From: Streptomonospora litoralis
GTDB lineage: Bacteria > Actinomycetota > Actinomycetes > Streptosporangiales > Streptosporangiaceae
Direction: 5' to 3'
NCBI RefSeq assembly: GCF_004323735.1
Contig: NZ_CP036455.1
Location: forward strand, 4,831,101-4,895,100
Length of the DNA: 64,000 nt
The notes beneath the pieces were generated by a model. It saw only the letters and a list, made by a program, of their open reading frames with translations. It was not told the origin of the DNA and did not search any database. The position numbers and the translations under genes were made by a program. How positions within the stretch are numbered: position 1 is the stretch's first letter; every line of letters begins with the position of its first letter. Shown here piece after piece: positions 8,546 to 16,168 of this stretch.

Positions 8546-9559
8546 TCAGGGGGCGTCGACCCCGAAGATCCGGCCCATGTCGCCGAGCACGGCGTTCGCG
8601 CCCTGCAGGCTGACCGAGGTCAGCCACACCTTGTCCGAGACGGTGTGCTTCTCGCCTTCGAGCTGGTCCCACAGCGGGTTCTGCGTGAACTTCTCGGCCT
8701 TCTCGGCGGACTCCCCGGTTCCGTCGTCCCAGGTGGAGACCATGATGTGGTCGGCGTCGAGGTCGAGGATCTCCTCGGGGCTCAGATTGGCCGCGATTCC
8801 GCCGTCCTCGGGCATGGGCGCGTCCTCGGGCCGGGGCAGCCCCACGTCGGACTGGATGATGCCGGGGAAGGACTCCGGCCCGTACAGGCGCACCGTGGGT
8901 TCGCCGGCGAAGCGGGCGAGGGTCATGGTGGGCGCCTGGCCGCCGTTCTGCTCGGCGATCGCCTCCCCCAGCCGGGCGGCCCGGTCCTCGTAGTCGGCGA
9001 TCTGGCTTCGGGCCCGGTCCTGCTTGCCCACGGCCTCGCCCACCAGGAGGTGGTTCTCCTTCCAGGTGGCGCCGGTGGTCTCGGAGAAGACGGTGGGGGC
9101 GATCTCGGACAGCTGGTCGTAGATGTCCTCGTGGCGGACCTTGGCCGAGAGGATCAGGTCGGGCTGCAGTTCGGCGATCGCCGCGAGGTCGGGCGCCTGC
9201 AGCGTGCCGACGACCTCGGCGCCGCCGGCGTAGGTCTCGCCCGGCTCACCGAGGTAGTCGCGCAGGCCGCCGCCGTCGGAGTAGGCGGTGCGGCCCACGA
9301 CCTCCATCTCCAGGCCGATGGCGGAGTCGAGGTAGCTGGTGTCGAGCACGACCACGGTCTCGGGGCGCGTCTCGACGGTCGTCTTGCCCATGGCGTGCTG
9401 GACGGTGACGGGGAAGCCGCCGGAGCCCGCGGAGCCGCCGGAGGCGTCGGCGGCGCCGCCGGTGTCTGCGCCGCAGGCGGTGGCCAGGGCCAGCACGGCG
9501 GCGGCGGACGCGGTCAGGACCGTCCGCGCAGGGGTGCGCAGGCGTGCGGTAGGCGCCAT
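8546..9559 (-). CDS. Iron-siderophore ABC transporter substrate-binding lipoprotein
   Basis: This 337-residue lipoprotein captures ferric siderophore outside the membrane for the permease pair encoded divergently. The signal peptide ends in a lipobox LATAC with Cys29. The mature part has the FecB/FhuD-type two-lobed layout, with VVVLDTSYLDSAIGLEMEVVG near residue 80, PDLAAIAELQPDLIL in the first lobe, a long connecting helix, and DADHIMVSTWDDG in the second lobe. A GTG lies seven codons upstream, but ATG 9559 has AAAGGG at good spacing and is preferred. The gene is transcribed away from the shared iron box at 9587-9605. The specific siderophore cannot be read from sequence. Confidence 0.92.
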   Translation of the reverse strand: MAPTARLRTPARTVLTASAAAVLALATACGADTGGAADASGGSAGSGGFPVTVQHAMGKTTVETRPETVVVLDTSYLDSAIGLEMEVVGRTAYSDGGGLRDYLGEPGETYAGGAEVVGTLQAPDLAAIAELQPDLILSAKVRHEDIYDQLSEIAPTVFSETTGATWKENHLLVGEAVGKQDRARSQIADYEDRAARLGEAIAEQNGGQAPTMTLARFAGEPTVRLYGPESFPGIIQSDVGLPRPEDAPMPEDGGIAANLSPEEILDLDADHIMVSTWDDGTGESAEKAEKFTQNPLWDQLEGEKHTVSDKVWLTSVSLQGANAVLGDMGRIFGVDAP

Positions 9560-9586
9560 CAGGATCCCTTTGCTGTTCACGGTAGA

Positions 9587-9605
9587 TTAGGTTCGTCTTG
9601 CCTAA
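9587..9605. promoter_or_regulatory. Iron box for a DtxR/IdeR/DmdR-type repressor
   Basis: On the minus strand the site reads TTAGGCAAGACGAACCTAA. It matches the 19-bp iron-box consensus TTAGGTTAGGCTAACCTAA at 15 positions with intact outer arms. It lies between the divergent binding-protein and permease genes, so one iron-bound repressor dimer pair could shut both transcripts. Confidence 0.85.
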
Positions 9606-9694
9606 TGTTGGCAAAAGCCGGAGAACTGGGAGTATGCGAGTTTTGTGCTGCTTTGTCCAGTCCACGCCCGCCACGGGAGGAAGAGGTCGCCGCG

Positions 9695-10771
9695 GTGAAC
9701 ACGAGCGCGCCCGCCCCGCCGCGCGGATCCGGCGCGGTCGAGACCGCTGCGCCCGGCGGTGAGCCGCACCTCCGCAGCCGCCTGGCCGGACTGCTCCTGC
9801 TGCTGCTCGCGCTCGCGTTGTGCGCGGCGCTGAGCGTCGCCGTCGGTTCCCGCGGCATCGCCCCCGCCGAGATCTGGCGCGTCCTGCTCGCCCCCGACGG
9901 GGGTGAGGCGAGCACGATCGTGCACGAGATGCGCATGCCCCGGACCCTGCTCGGCCTCGTCGTCGGCGTCGCTCTGGGCGTCTCCGGCGTGCTGATGCAG
10001 AGCCACACCCGCAACCCCATCGCCGACCCGAGCCTGCTCGGCGTCGCCTACGGCGCAGCCTGCGCCGTTGTGCTGAGCGTGTTCCTGTTCGGCCTGGCGA
10101 GCCTCTCCGCCTACATCTGGTTCGCAATCGGCGGCGCGCTGGCCGCCAGCGTGGCGGTGTTCGCAATCGCCTCGGGCGGCTCCCGCGGCCCCACACCGGT
10201 CACCCTGCTGCTCGCGGGCGCCGCGATGACCGCACTGCTCAGCGGCATCACCGCGGGCGTGGTGCTGCTGGACGAGCGCAGCCTGGAGGTCTACCGGTTC
10301 TGGCGCGTGGGCTCGCTCAGCGGCCGCCCCGAGGGGGTTACCACCCAGATCCTGCCCTTCGCCGCCGTCGGCCTCGCTCTGGCCGCCGCGGGCACCCGCG
10401 GCATGAACGCGCTGGCCCTGGGGGACGACGTCGCAACCGCGCTCGGGCACCGGGTGCGGCTGATCCGCGCGTCCGGGGTCGCCGCCATCGCCCTGATGAC
10501 CGGTGCCGCGGTCGCGGCCGCCGGCCCCATCGGGTTCGTCGGGCTGGTCGCGCCGCACGCCGCCCGCGCCGCCCGCGCCGCCACCGGACCCGACCACCGG
10601 TGGCTGCTGCCCTACGCGGCACTGTGCGGCGCGGCGCTGGTCCTGGCCGCCGACGTCGCCGGGCGCGTGGTGCGCGGCTCCGGCGAGGTCGAAGTCGGCA
10701 TCGTGCTCGCCGTGTTCGGCGGGCCCTTCTTCATCACGCTGATCCGCCGCAGGAGGCTCGTCGAGCTGTGA
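9695..10771 (+). CDS. FecCD-family iron-siderophore ABC transporter permease (first)
   Basis: This 358-residue integral membrane protein has about nine or ten hydrophobic helices. It is one half of the siderophore channel that partners the second permease and the ATPase downstream. FecCD landmarks include HEMRMPRTLLGLVVGVALGV near residue 70, HTRNPIADPSLLG, and the loop AAGPIGFVGLVAPH near residue 270 that contacts the ATPase. GTG 9695 has AGAGG eight bases upstream. The frame is open much further upstream, but that part is not membrane-protein-like. It ends in a GTGA overlap with the next permease, so the three genes form one operon. Confidence 0.93.
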   Translation: MNTSAPAPPRGSGAVETAAPGGEPHLRSRLAGLLLLLLALALCAALSVAVGSRGIAPAEIWRVLLAPDGGEASTIVHEMRMPRTLLGLVVGVALGVSGVLMQSHTRNPIADPSLLGVAYGAACAVVLSVFLFGLASLSAYIWFAIGGALAASVAVFAIASGGSRGPTPVTLLLAGAAMTALLSGITAGVVLLDERSLEVYRFWRVGSLSGRPEGVTTQILPFAAVGLALAAAGTRGMNALALGDDVATALGHRVRLIRASGVAAIALMTGAAVAAAGPIGFVGLVAPHAARAARAATGPDHRWLLPYAALCGAALVLAADVAGRVVRGSGEVEVGIVLAVFGGPFFITLIRRRRLVEL

Positions 10772-11871
10772 ACGCACCCGCCTCCACCCCTCCACCGCGA
10801 CCGGCGCCCGCACTCAACCGCAGCGCCGTGCGCATCGGCCCGGCCTCGTGGCCCTGGCGCCCCCGCACCGCGCTGGTGTGCCTGGCGGCGGCCGCGCTGC
10901 TGGGTGCGGCGTTCGTGCGGGCGCTGCTCGCCTTCGACTCCGCCGACGTGGGTTTAGCCGAGGTCACCGGCGTGCTGCTCGGCGGCGGCGATCCGGGCCA
11001 GCGCTTCATCGTGCTGGAGTTGCGCATGCCGCGCGCGCTCACCGGCGCGCTCGTGGGCGCCGCCCTCGGGCTGTCCGGCGCCGTCCTGCAGTCGATCACC
11101 CGCAACCCGCTCGCCGCCCCCGACACGCTCGGGATCGGTTGGGGCGCGGCCATCGGCGCGGTCACCGTGATCGTCCTCGGCGGCAGCGCGGGCGGCATCA
11201 GCGGTGCCGCCGCCCAGTTCGGGGTGCCCGCCGGCGCCGTCGTGGGCGGGCTCGCCGCCTCCGCCGCCGTCTTCGGGCTGTCCTGGCAGGCGGGTGTGCA
11301 GAGCAACCGGCTGCTGCTCGTGGGCATCGCCGTCTCGCTGACGTGCGCCAACCTCGTCTACTGGATCATGACCTGGACCGACGTGCGCAGCGCCGCACGC
11401 GCCCAGACCTGGGTGACCGGCAGCCTGCACGCTGCCGACTGGGACCGGGCCGGGGCCGCCGCGGTCGCGCTCGCGGTGATCCTGCCGGCCGCGCTCGTCG
11501 CCGCCCGGACACTGCTGGCGCTGGGCCTGGGCGACGACACGGCGCGCGGGCTGGGCGTGCGCGTCGACGCCGCGCGGCTCGCGCTGCTGTTCATCTCGGC
11601 GCTGCTGGTCTGCGTGGCGACAGCGGCCGCGGGGCCGATCAACTTCGTCGCGCTGGCCGCTCCCCAGCTCGCGCTGCGGCTGTGCCGCTCCGCGCAGCCG
11701 CCCCCGCTCACCTCGGCACTGCTGGGCGGCGCGCTGACGCTGATCGCCGACCAGCTGGCCGCCGGGCTGTTCGCCCCCACTCAGCTGCCGGTCGGCGTGT
11801 TCACCGCCGTGCTGGGCGCACCCTTCCTGATGTACCTGATCGTTCTCCGCCACCGGGAGGCCCGCCTATGA
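10768..11871 (+). CDS. FecCD-family iron-siderophore ABC transporter permease (second)
   Basis: This 367-residue permease pairs with the previous gene product to form the heterodimeric siderophore channel. About nine transmembrane segments begin after a 35-residue cytoplasmic leader. Family motifs are VLELRMPRALTGALVGAALG, ITRNPLAAPDTLG and AAGPINFVALAAPQLALRL near residue 290. It starts at GTG within a four-base overlap with the first permease and ends in ATGA overlap with the ATPase gene, so translation is probably coupled. It should be under the same iron box. Confidence 0.93.
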   Translation: MNAPASTPPPRPAPALNRSAVRIGPASWPWRPRTALVCLAAAALLGAAFVRALLAFDSADVGLAEVTGVLLGGGDPGQRFIVLELRMPRALTGALVGAALGLSGAVLQSITRNPLAAPDTLGIGWGAAIGAVTVIVLGGSAGGISGAAAQFGVPAGAVVGGLAASAAVFGLSWQAGVQSNRLLLVGIAVSLTCANLVYWIMTWTDVRSAARAQTWVTGSLHAADWDRAGAAAVALAVILPAALVAARTLLALGLGDDTARGLGVRVDAARLALLFISALLVCVATAAAGPINFVALAAPQLALRLCRSAQPPPLTSALLGGALTLIADQLAAGLFAPTQLPVGVFTAVLGAPFLMYLIVLRHREARL

Positions 11872-12731
11872 CGTCCGACCCCGGCTCCACCGAAACGGCG
11901 CGGCTGCGCGCCGAGCGGGTCACGCTGGCCTACGGCGACAACGTCATCTCGCGCGGATTGGACTTCGCCGTGGCCGACCGCGCGGTGACGGCGATCATCG
12001 GCCCCAACGGCTGCGGCAAATCGACCCTGCTGCGGGCCCTGGGACGCCTGCTGCGCCCCGGAGCCGGACAGATCGTGCTGGACGACCGCCCCATCCGCGC
12101 GACGCCTCCGCGCGACGTCGCCCGCACCGTGGCGGTGCTGCCGCAATCGCCGCAGGCACCGCCGGGCCTCGCCGTCGCCGACCTGGTGGCGCGCGGCCGC
12201 CACCCGCACCAGAGCTGGTACCGCCAGTGGTCGGCCGCCGACCGCGGCGCGGTCACGCGGGCCCTGGAACTGACGGGCATGCTCGACTACGCCGAGCGCA
12301 CCCTGGAGCAGCTGTCCGGCGGCCAGCGCCAGCGCGCCTGGATCTCCATGGCGCTGGCCCAGGAGACCGACCTGCTGCTGCTGGACGAGCCGACCACCTT
12401 CCTCGACCTCGCCCACCAGATCGAGGTGCTGGATCTGGTACGCGACCTCAACGAGCGCCACGGCCGCACGGTGGTGATGGTGCTGCACGATCTGAACCTG
12501 GCGGCCCGCTACTCCCACCGGCTGGTCGCCATGGCCGACGGCGCGATCCGCGCGGAGGGCACCGCCGAGCAGGTGCTCACCCCCGACCTGCTCGCCGAGG
12601 TGTTCGGGCTGCGGTGCGCGGTGATCGGCGACCCCGTCTCCGGGTCGCCGCTGGTGGTTCCCGTCGGCGCTCACGACACCGCTCCGCAATCCGCAGCGGC
12701 CGCGGAGAGAACCTCGGCGGCCGCCGAATAG
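11868..12731 (+). CDS. Iron-siderophore ABC transporter ATP-binding protein
   Basis: This 287-residue ATPase energises the siderophore importer at the inner face of the membrane. It has Walker A GPNGCGKST at 45-53, a Q-loop in VLPQSPQAP, signature LSGGQRQRAWIS, Walker B LLLLDEPTTFLD, and switch His in VMVLHDLNLAARY. The C-terminal 30 residues are Ala/Ser-rich and probably disordered. It is the last gene of the operon (ATGA overlap upstream), and a GC-rich hairpin follows at 12788-12813. Confidence 0.95.
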   Translation: MTSDPGSTETARLRAERVTLAYGDNVISRGLDFAVADRAVTAIIGPNGCGKSTLLRALGRLLRPGAGQIVLDDRPIRATPPRDVARTVAVLPQSPQAPPGLAVADLVARGRHPHQSWYRQWSAADRGAVTRALELTGMLDYAERTLEQLSGGQRQRAWISMALAQETDLLLLDEPTTFLDLAHQIEVLDLVRDLNERHGRTVVMVLHDLNLAARYSHRLVAMADGAIRAEGTAEQVLTPDLLAEVFGLRCAVIGDPVSGSPLVVPVGAHDTAPQSAAAAERTSAAAE

Positions 12732-12787
12732 GACCGTGGCGCGCCCGGCCGCGGAAGAGCCGCGGAGAGGCTGCCGGCGGCCGGTGC

Positions 12788-12813
12788 CCGCCCCCGTGCA
12801 CGCGCGGGGGCGG
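12788..12813. terminator. Hairpin between convergent siderophore ATPase and glmM
   Basis: Nine-base complementary arms CCGCCCCCG (12788-12796) and CGGGGGCGG (12805-12813) enclose an eight-base loop between two convergent genes. There is no U tract. It probably serves both directions. Confidence 0.6.
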
Positions 12814-12875
12814 CGCGCCGGTGCCCGCCCCCGGGGTTTCGAAACAGCCCGCGTCGGCGGCGGCGGGCGCGTCGG

Positions 12876-14222
12876 CTACTCGATCGCGAGGTCCGCGCGA
12901 ACCACGCCGGCCAGCCGCTCGGCGACCTCTTGGGCGTGGGCTTCGGCCGCCGCCTCGACCATGACGCGGACCATCGGCTCGGTGCCGCTGGGACGGATCA
13001 GCACCCGCCCGGTGTCGCCCAATTCGGTCTCGGCGGCCGCGACCGCCTCGGCCAGGGCCGCCGACGACTCGGCGGCGAACTTGTCCACGCCGCGGACGTT
13101 GATCAGCACCTGCGGCAGCCGCGTCATCACCTTCGCCAGCTCGTCCAGCGCCAGCCCGCGCCGGCTCATCGCCCCCAGCAGGTGCAGCCCCGTCAGCAGC
13201 CCGTCGCCGGTCGTGGCGTGGTTGGTGATGACCACGTGCCCGGACTGCTCGCCGCCGAGCGAGAAACCGCCCTCGCGCATGGCCTCCAGCACGTAGCGGT
13301 CACCCACCGGGGTCTCGACCACCGTCACCCCGGCCTCCCGCATGGCCAGCTTCAGCCCCAGGTTCGACATGACCGTGACGACCAGCGTGTCCTCGGCCAG
13401 CCGGCCGGCCTCGTGCAGCTCCACGGCGAGGATGCCCAGGATCTGGTCGCCGTCGACCACCGACCCGTCGGCCGCCACGGCCAGGCACCGGTCGGCGTCG
13501 CCGTCGTGGGCGATTCCGGCGTCGGCACCGTGCCGGCGCACCGCCGCGCGCAGTTCCTCTATGTGGGTCGAGCCGCAACCCTCGTTGATGTTCAGCCCAT
13601 CGGGATCGTCGTGGATCGCCACCACATCGGCACCCGCGCGGCGCAGCGCCTCGGGGGCGACGGTGGCGGCCGCGCCCTTGGCGCAGTCCACCACGATCCT
13701 GAGCCCGTCGAGGCGGTAGGGCATGGTGCCCACGACGTGGCGGATGTAGCGCTCGGCGCTGTCGGCGGAGTCGGTGACCCTGCCCACCGCCGCACCGACG
13801 GCGCCCTCTGCGGGGGCCTTCAGCGCGGACTCGATCTCGTCCTCGACGGCGTCGGGCAGCTTGTGCCCGCCGCGGCCGAAGAACTTGATGCCGTTGTCGG
13901 GGGCGGGATTGTGGCTGGCCGAGAGCATCACACCGAAGTCCGCGTCCATCTCGCCGGTGAGGTAGGCCACCGCCGGGGTGGGCAGCACCCCGAGCCGGAC
14001 GACGTCCACACCGGCGCCGGCGAGGCCGGCGACGACCGCCGCCTCCAGGAACTCGCCCGAGGCCCGCGGATCCCTCCCGACGACCGCCCGGGGACGCCCG
14101 CCCTCGCGGCGTTCACCGGGCAGCACCCGCGCTGCGGCGCTGGACAGTTCCAGCGCGAACGCGGCGGTGAGGTCGCGGCCCGCGACCCCCCGGACTCCGT
14201 CGGTACCGAAAAGCCGAGTCAC
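12876..14222 (-). CDS. glmM: Phosphoglucosamine mutase
   Basis: GlmM converts glucosamine-6-phosphate to glucosamine-1-phosphate, the step after GlmS toward UDP-GlcNAc. It has 448 residues and four domains: N-terminal LFGTDGVRG, the phosphoserine loop SASHNP with catalytic Ser103, the metal loop DGDADRC near residue 240, and the phosphate-binding C-terminal loop [14 protein letters not shown]. It starts at GTG 14222, with AAGGGG somewhat far upstream. It follows the rpsI-rplM operon on the same strand, as in Streptomyces and mycobacteria, but a terminator at 14344-14397 separates them, so glmM probably has its own promoter. Confidence 0.96.
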   Translation of the reverse strand: MTRLFGTDGVRGVAGRDLTAAFALELSSAAARVLPGERREGGRPRAVVGRDPRASGEFLEAAVVAGLAGAGVDVVRLGVLPTPAVAYLTGEMDADFGVMLSASHNPAPDNGIKFFGRGGHKLPDAVEDEIESALKAPAEGAVGAAVGRVTDSADSAERYIRHVVGTMPYRLDGLRIVVDCAKGAAATVAPEALRRAGADVVAIHDDPDGLNINEGCGSTHIEELRAAVRRHGADAGIAHDGDADRCLAVAADGSVVDGDQILGILAVELHEAGRLAEDTLVVTVMSNLGLKLAMREAGVTVVETPVGDRYVLEAMREGGFSLGGEQSGHVVITNHATTGDGLLTGLHLLGAMSRRGLALDELAKVMTRLPQVLINVRGVDKFAAESSAALAEAVAAAETELGDTGRVLIRPSGTEPMVRVMVEAAAEAHAQEVAERLAGVVRADLAIE

Positions 14223-14343
14223 GAACCAACCGCCCCTTCGTCTGGGTTGTAGCGATCCTAGTTGCGATCCGACGCAAGGAGCAGACGAAGGCCCCGGAGG
14301 CCGAAGTATCCGTACGCATGCGCCGAACCGGATGGAACCGGCG

Positions 14344-14397
14344 AAAAAAGGTACGGCCCGCGCAGACCACCCGGTGACCGGGGGAAAGGCGGGCCGT
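14344..14397 (-). terminator. Intrinsic terminator after rpsI
   Basis: Reading the minus strand, the arms ACGGCCCGC and GCGGGCCGT (14389-14397 and 14353-14361) enclose an inner CCCGG/CCGGG element and are followed by ACC and six T residues (14344-14349). It is a classical rho-independent terminator for the rplM-rpsI transcript. Confidence 0.85.
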
Positions 14398-14433
14398 GAC
14401 CGGATGCGCCGACCGGAGCCGACGGCACCGGCC

Positions 14434-14949
14434 TTAGCGCTTGGAGTACTGCGGAGCCTTGCGGGCCTTCTTGAGACCGGCCTTCTTCCGCTCGACCTCG
14501 CGGTCGTCGCGGGTGAGATAGCCGCCCTTCTTCAGCACCGGGCGGTTGTTCTCGGTGTCCAGGCCGGCGAGGGCGCGGGCGAGACCGTGGCGCAGCGCTC
14601 CGGCCTGGCCACTGGGGCCGCCGCCGTTCATCCGGGCGAAGACGTCGTAGGCACCGTCGAAGCCCAGGGCGACCAGCGGCTCCTTGATGACCTGCTGGTG
14701 CACCTTGTCGGGGAAGTAGTCCTCGAGCGGCTTGCCGTTGACCTTCCACTCGCCCGAGCCGGGCGTGATGCGGACACGGGCGATCGCCTTCTTGCGGCGA
14801 CCGGTGCCGGCGCCCGGGCCGGAGGCCGTGGGGACGTACCCGGCGGCGGCCGCTTCGGGGGTCTCGCTGGTGTACTCAGCGGGGAAATCCTCGGGATTGC
14901 CCTCGTTGTCCTGAGTGGCGACGTCTTCGATACCGGTCGGCTCGACCAC
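14434..14949 (-). CDS. rpsI: 30S ribosomal protein S9
   Basis: The protein has 171 residues. The S9 fold starts at [13 protein letters not shown] (about residue 49) and ends in the conserved [11 protein letters not shown] tail that reaches the P-site tRNA. The first 45 residues are an acidic, low-complexity actinobacterial extension. GTG 14949 has AGGAG five bases upstream. It is the second gene of the rplM-rpsI operon, followed by an intrinsic terminator. Confidence 0.97.
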   Translation of the reverse strand: MVEPTGIEDVATQDNEGNPEDFPAEYTSETPEAAAAGYVPTASGPGAGTGRRKKAIARVRITPGSGEWKVNGKPLEDYFPDKVHQQVIKEPLVALGFDGAYDVFARMNGGGPSGQAGALRHGLARALAGLDTENNRPVLKKGGYLTRDDREVERKKAGLKKARKAPQYSKR

Positions 14950-14985
14950 GGTTCTCCTCGTACTTCCTTTAAGTCTCGCGAACGC

Positions 14986-15435
14986 CTAGGCGGGCTGGTC
15001 GATCTTCTTCAACTCGTAGGGCACCGGCTGCTGCGCCTGGTGCGGGTGCTCCGCCCCGGCGTAAACCTTCAGCTTCTTGGCCATCTTGCGACCGAGGGGG
15101 CCCTTCGGCAGCATCCCCTTGACGGCCTTCTCGATGGCCCGCTCCGGGTACTTCTCGAGCAGCTCGCCGTAGGCGACCGAGCGCAGACCGCCGGGATAGC
15201 CCGAGTGCCGGTAGGCGCGCTTCTGCTGCCGCTTCTTGCCGGTCAGCGCCACGTTGCCGGCGTTGACGACGATCACGAAGTCGCCGGTGTCGATGTGCGG
15301 CGCGTAGTAGGTCTTGTGCTTGCCTCGGAGCAGAGTGGCGACGTGGCTGGCCAGCCGCCCGAGCACGACATCGCTGGCGTCGACGACGTGCCACTGACGC
15401 TGGACATCGCTGGGCTTTGGGCTGTGTGTGCGCAC
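14986..15435 (-). CDS. rplM: 50S ribosomal protein L13
   Basis: The protein has 149 residues, typical for L13. It shows [14 protein letters not shown] near the start, the [17 protein letters not shown] segment, [12 protein letters not shown], and [14 protein letters not shown] 15435 (frame open further upstream) is chosen because the L13 N-terminus [12 protein letters not shown] follows closely and AAGG lies nine bases upstream. It is the first gene of the rplM-rpsI operon, with a strong promoter at 15628-15657 that gives a leader of roughly 185 bases. Confidence 0.96.
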   Translation of the reverse strand: MRTHSPKPSDVQRQWHVVDASDVVLGRLASHVATLLRGKHKTYYAPHIDTGDFVIVVNAGNVALTGKKRQQKRAYRHSGYPGGLRSVAYGELLEKYPERAIEKAVKGMLPKGPLGRKMAKKLKVYAGAEHPHQAQQPVPYELKKIDQPA

Positions 15436-16168
15436 GATCGTATGCCTTCGTCTCAGTCGGCGGGGCCCATCCCCGCGGGCGGAGATGGAGAACTCGGTTA
15501 CTGTCCGGCTGCGGCGCCCGGCACACGGGGCCACCAGCCGACGGGGTAGGTGCGGACGATATTGCGTGATCGGCACCCACGAAGTGGATATGGGAGCCCA
15601 CGGCAACTCAACGCACAACGACGGAATATACTATCCACCGGACGCACCGCTGGTCAAAACGACCGGAGATCATACACTGCCGAGCCGGGCGCGGACCCGC
15701 AGCGGTACGGCGACATGCGAATACTCCACTCTCATTATGCCTTGCCGAGTGAGTGCTTCGGCCGCATCATCCGCCCCCGCCATCCCCGACCCCGTATCCC
15801 GCAGGAGATCACACCCGTCTACCGCCCCACGTGGCACTACAGTCGTCCGCGGCGCCGCGAGCCGCCGGTGCGCCGCCGGGCGGAGCGGCGCGCCGAGGCC
15901 GCGAGAGGTTATCCTCGGGCCCGCACCGTCGACCGGCCGAGCGCCGAGCGTGCCCGCTCGCCGCTCGCCGCGGCAGCCACCGGAACCGCCGATAGGAGCG
16001 GCGGCAGCGCCGCAGCGGCGGTTCGCCGCCGGACCCCGCCGTCGAACGCCGGCCGCCCGGCAGGGAGCGTGCGGCCGAACGCCGCCCCGCCACGGGGCGC
16101 ACCCGAGACAGGCCACCGCCTCCCTCGACCCCCATCCGCCTCCCCAGGACAGTCTCCGGAGTACCGCC
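15436..16168. other. Divergent intergenic region, rplM / proline-rich protein gene
   Basis: This is about 730 bases. The rplM-proximal part (15540-15760) is relatively AT-rich and carries the rplM promoter on the minus strand. A plus-strand TGGTCA-N16-TACACT pair at 15651-15678 could drive the proline-rich gene. The remainder is GC-rich with arginine/proline-rich open frames on both strands that do not look like protein. A hypothetical extension of the proline-rich gene would run through it. Confidence 0.5.
15628..15657 (-). promoter_or_regulatory. Sigma-70-type promoter of rplM-rpsI
   Basis: On the minus strand TTGACC (15652-15657), an 18-base spacer and TAGTAT (15628-15633) form a near-consensus housekeeping promoter. 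Transcription would start near 15621. Confidence 0.75.
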
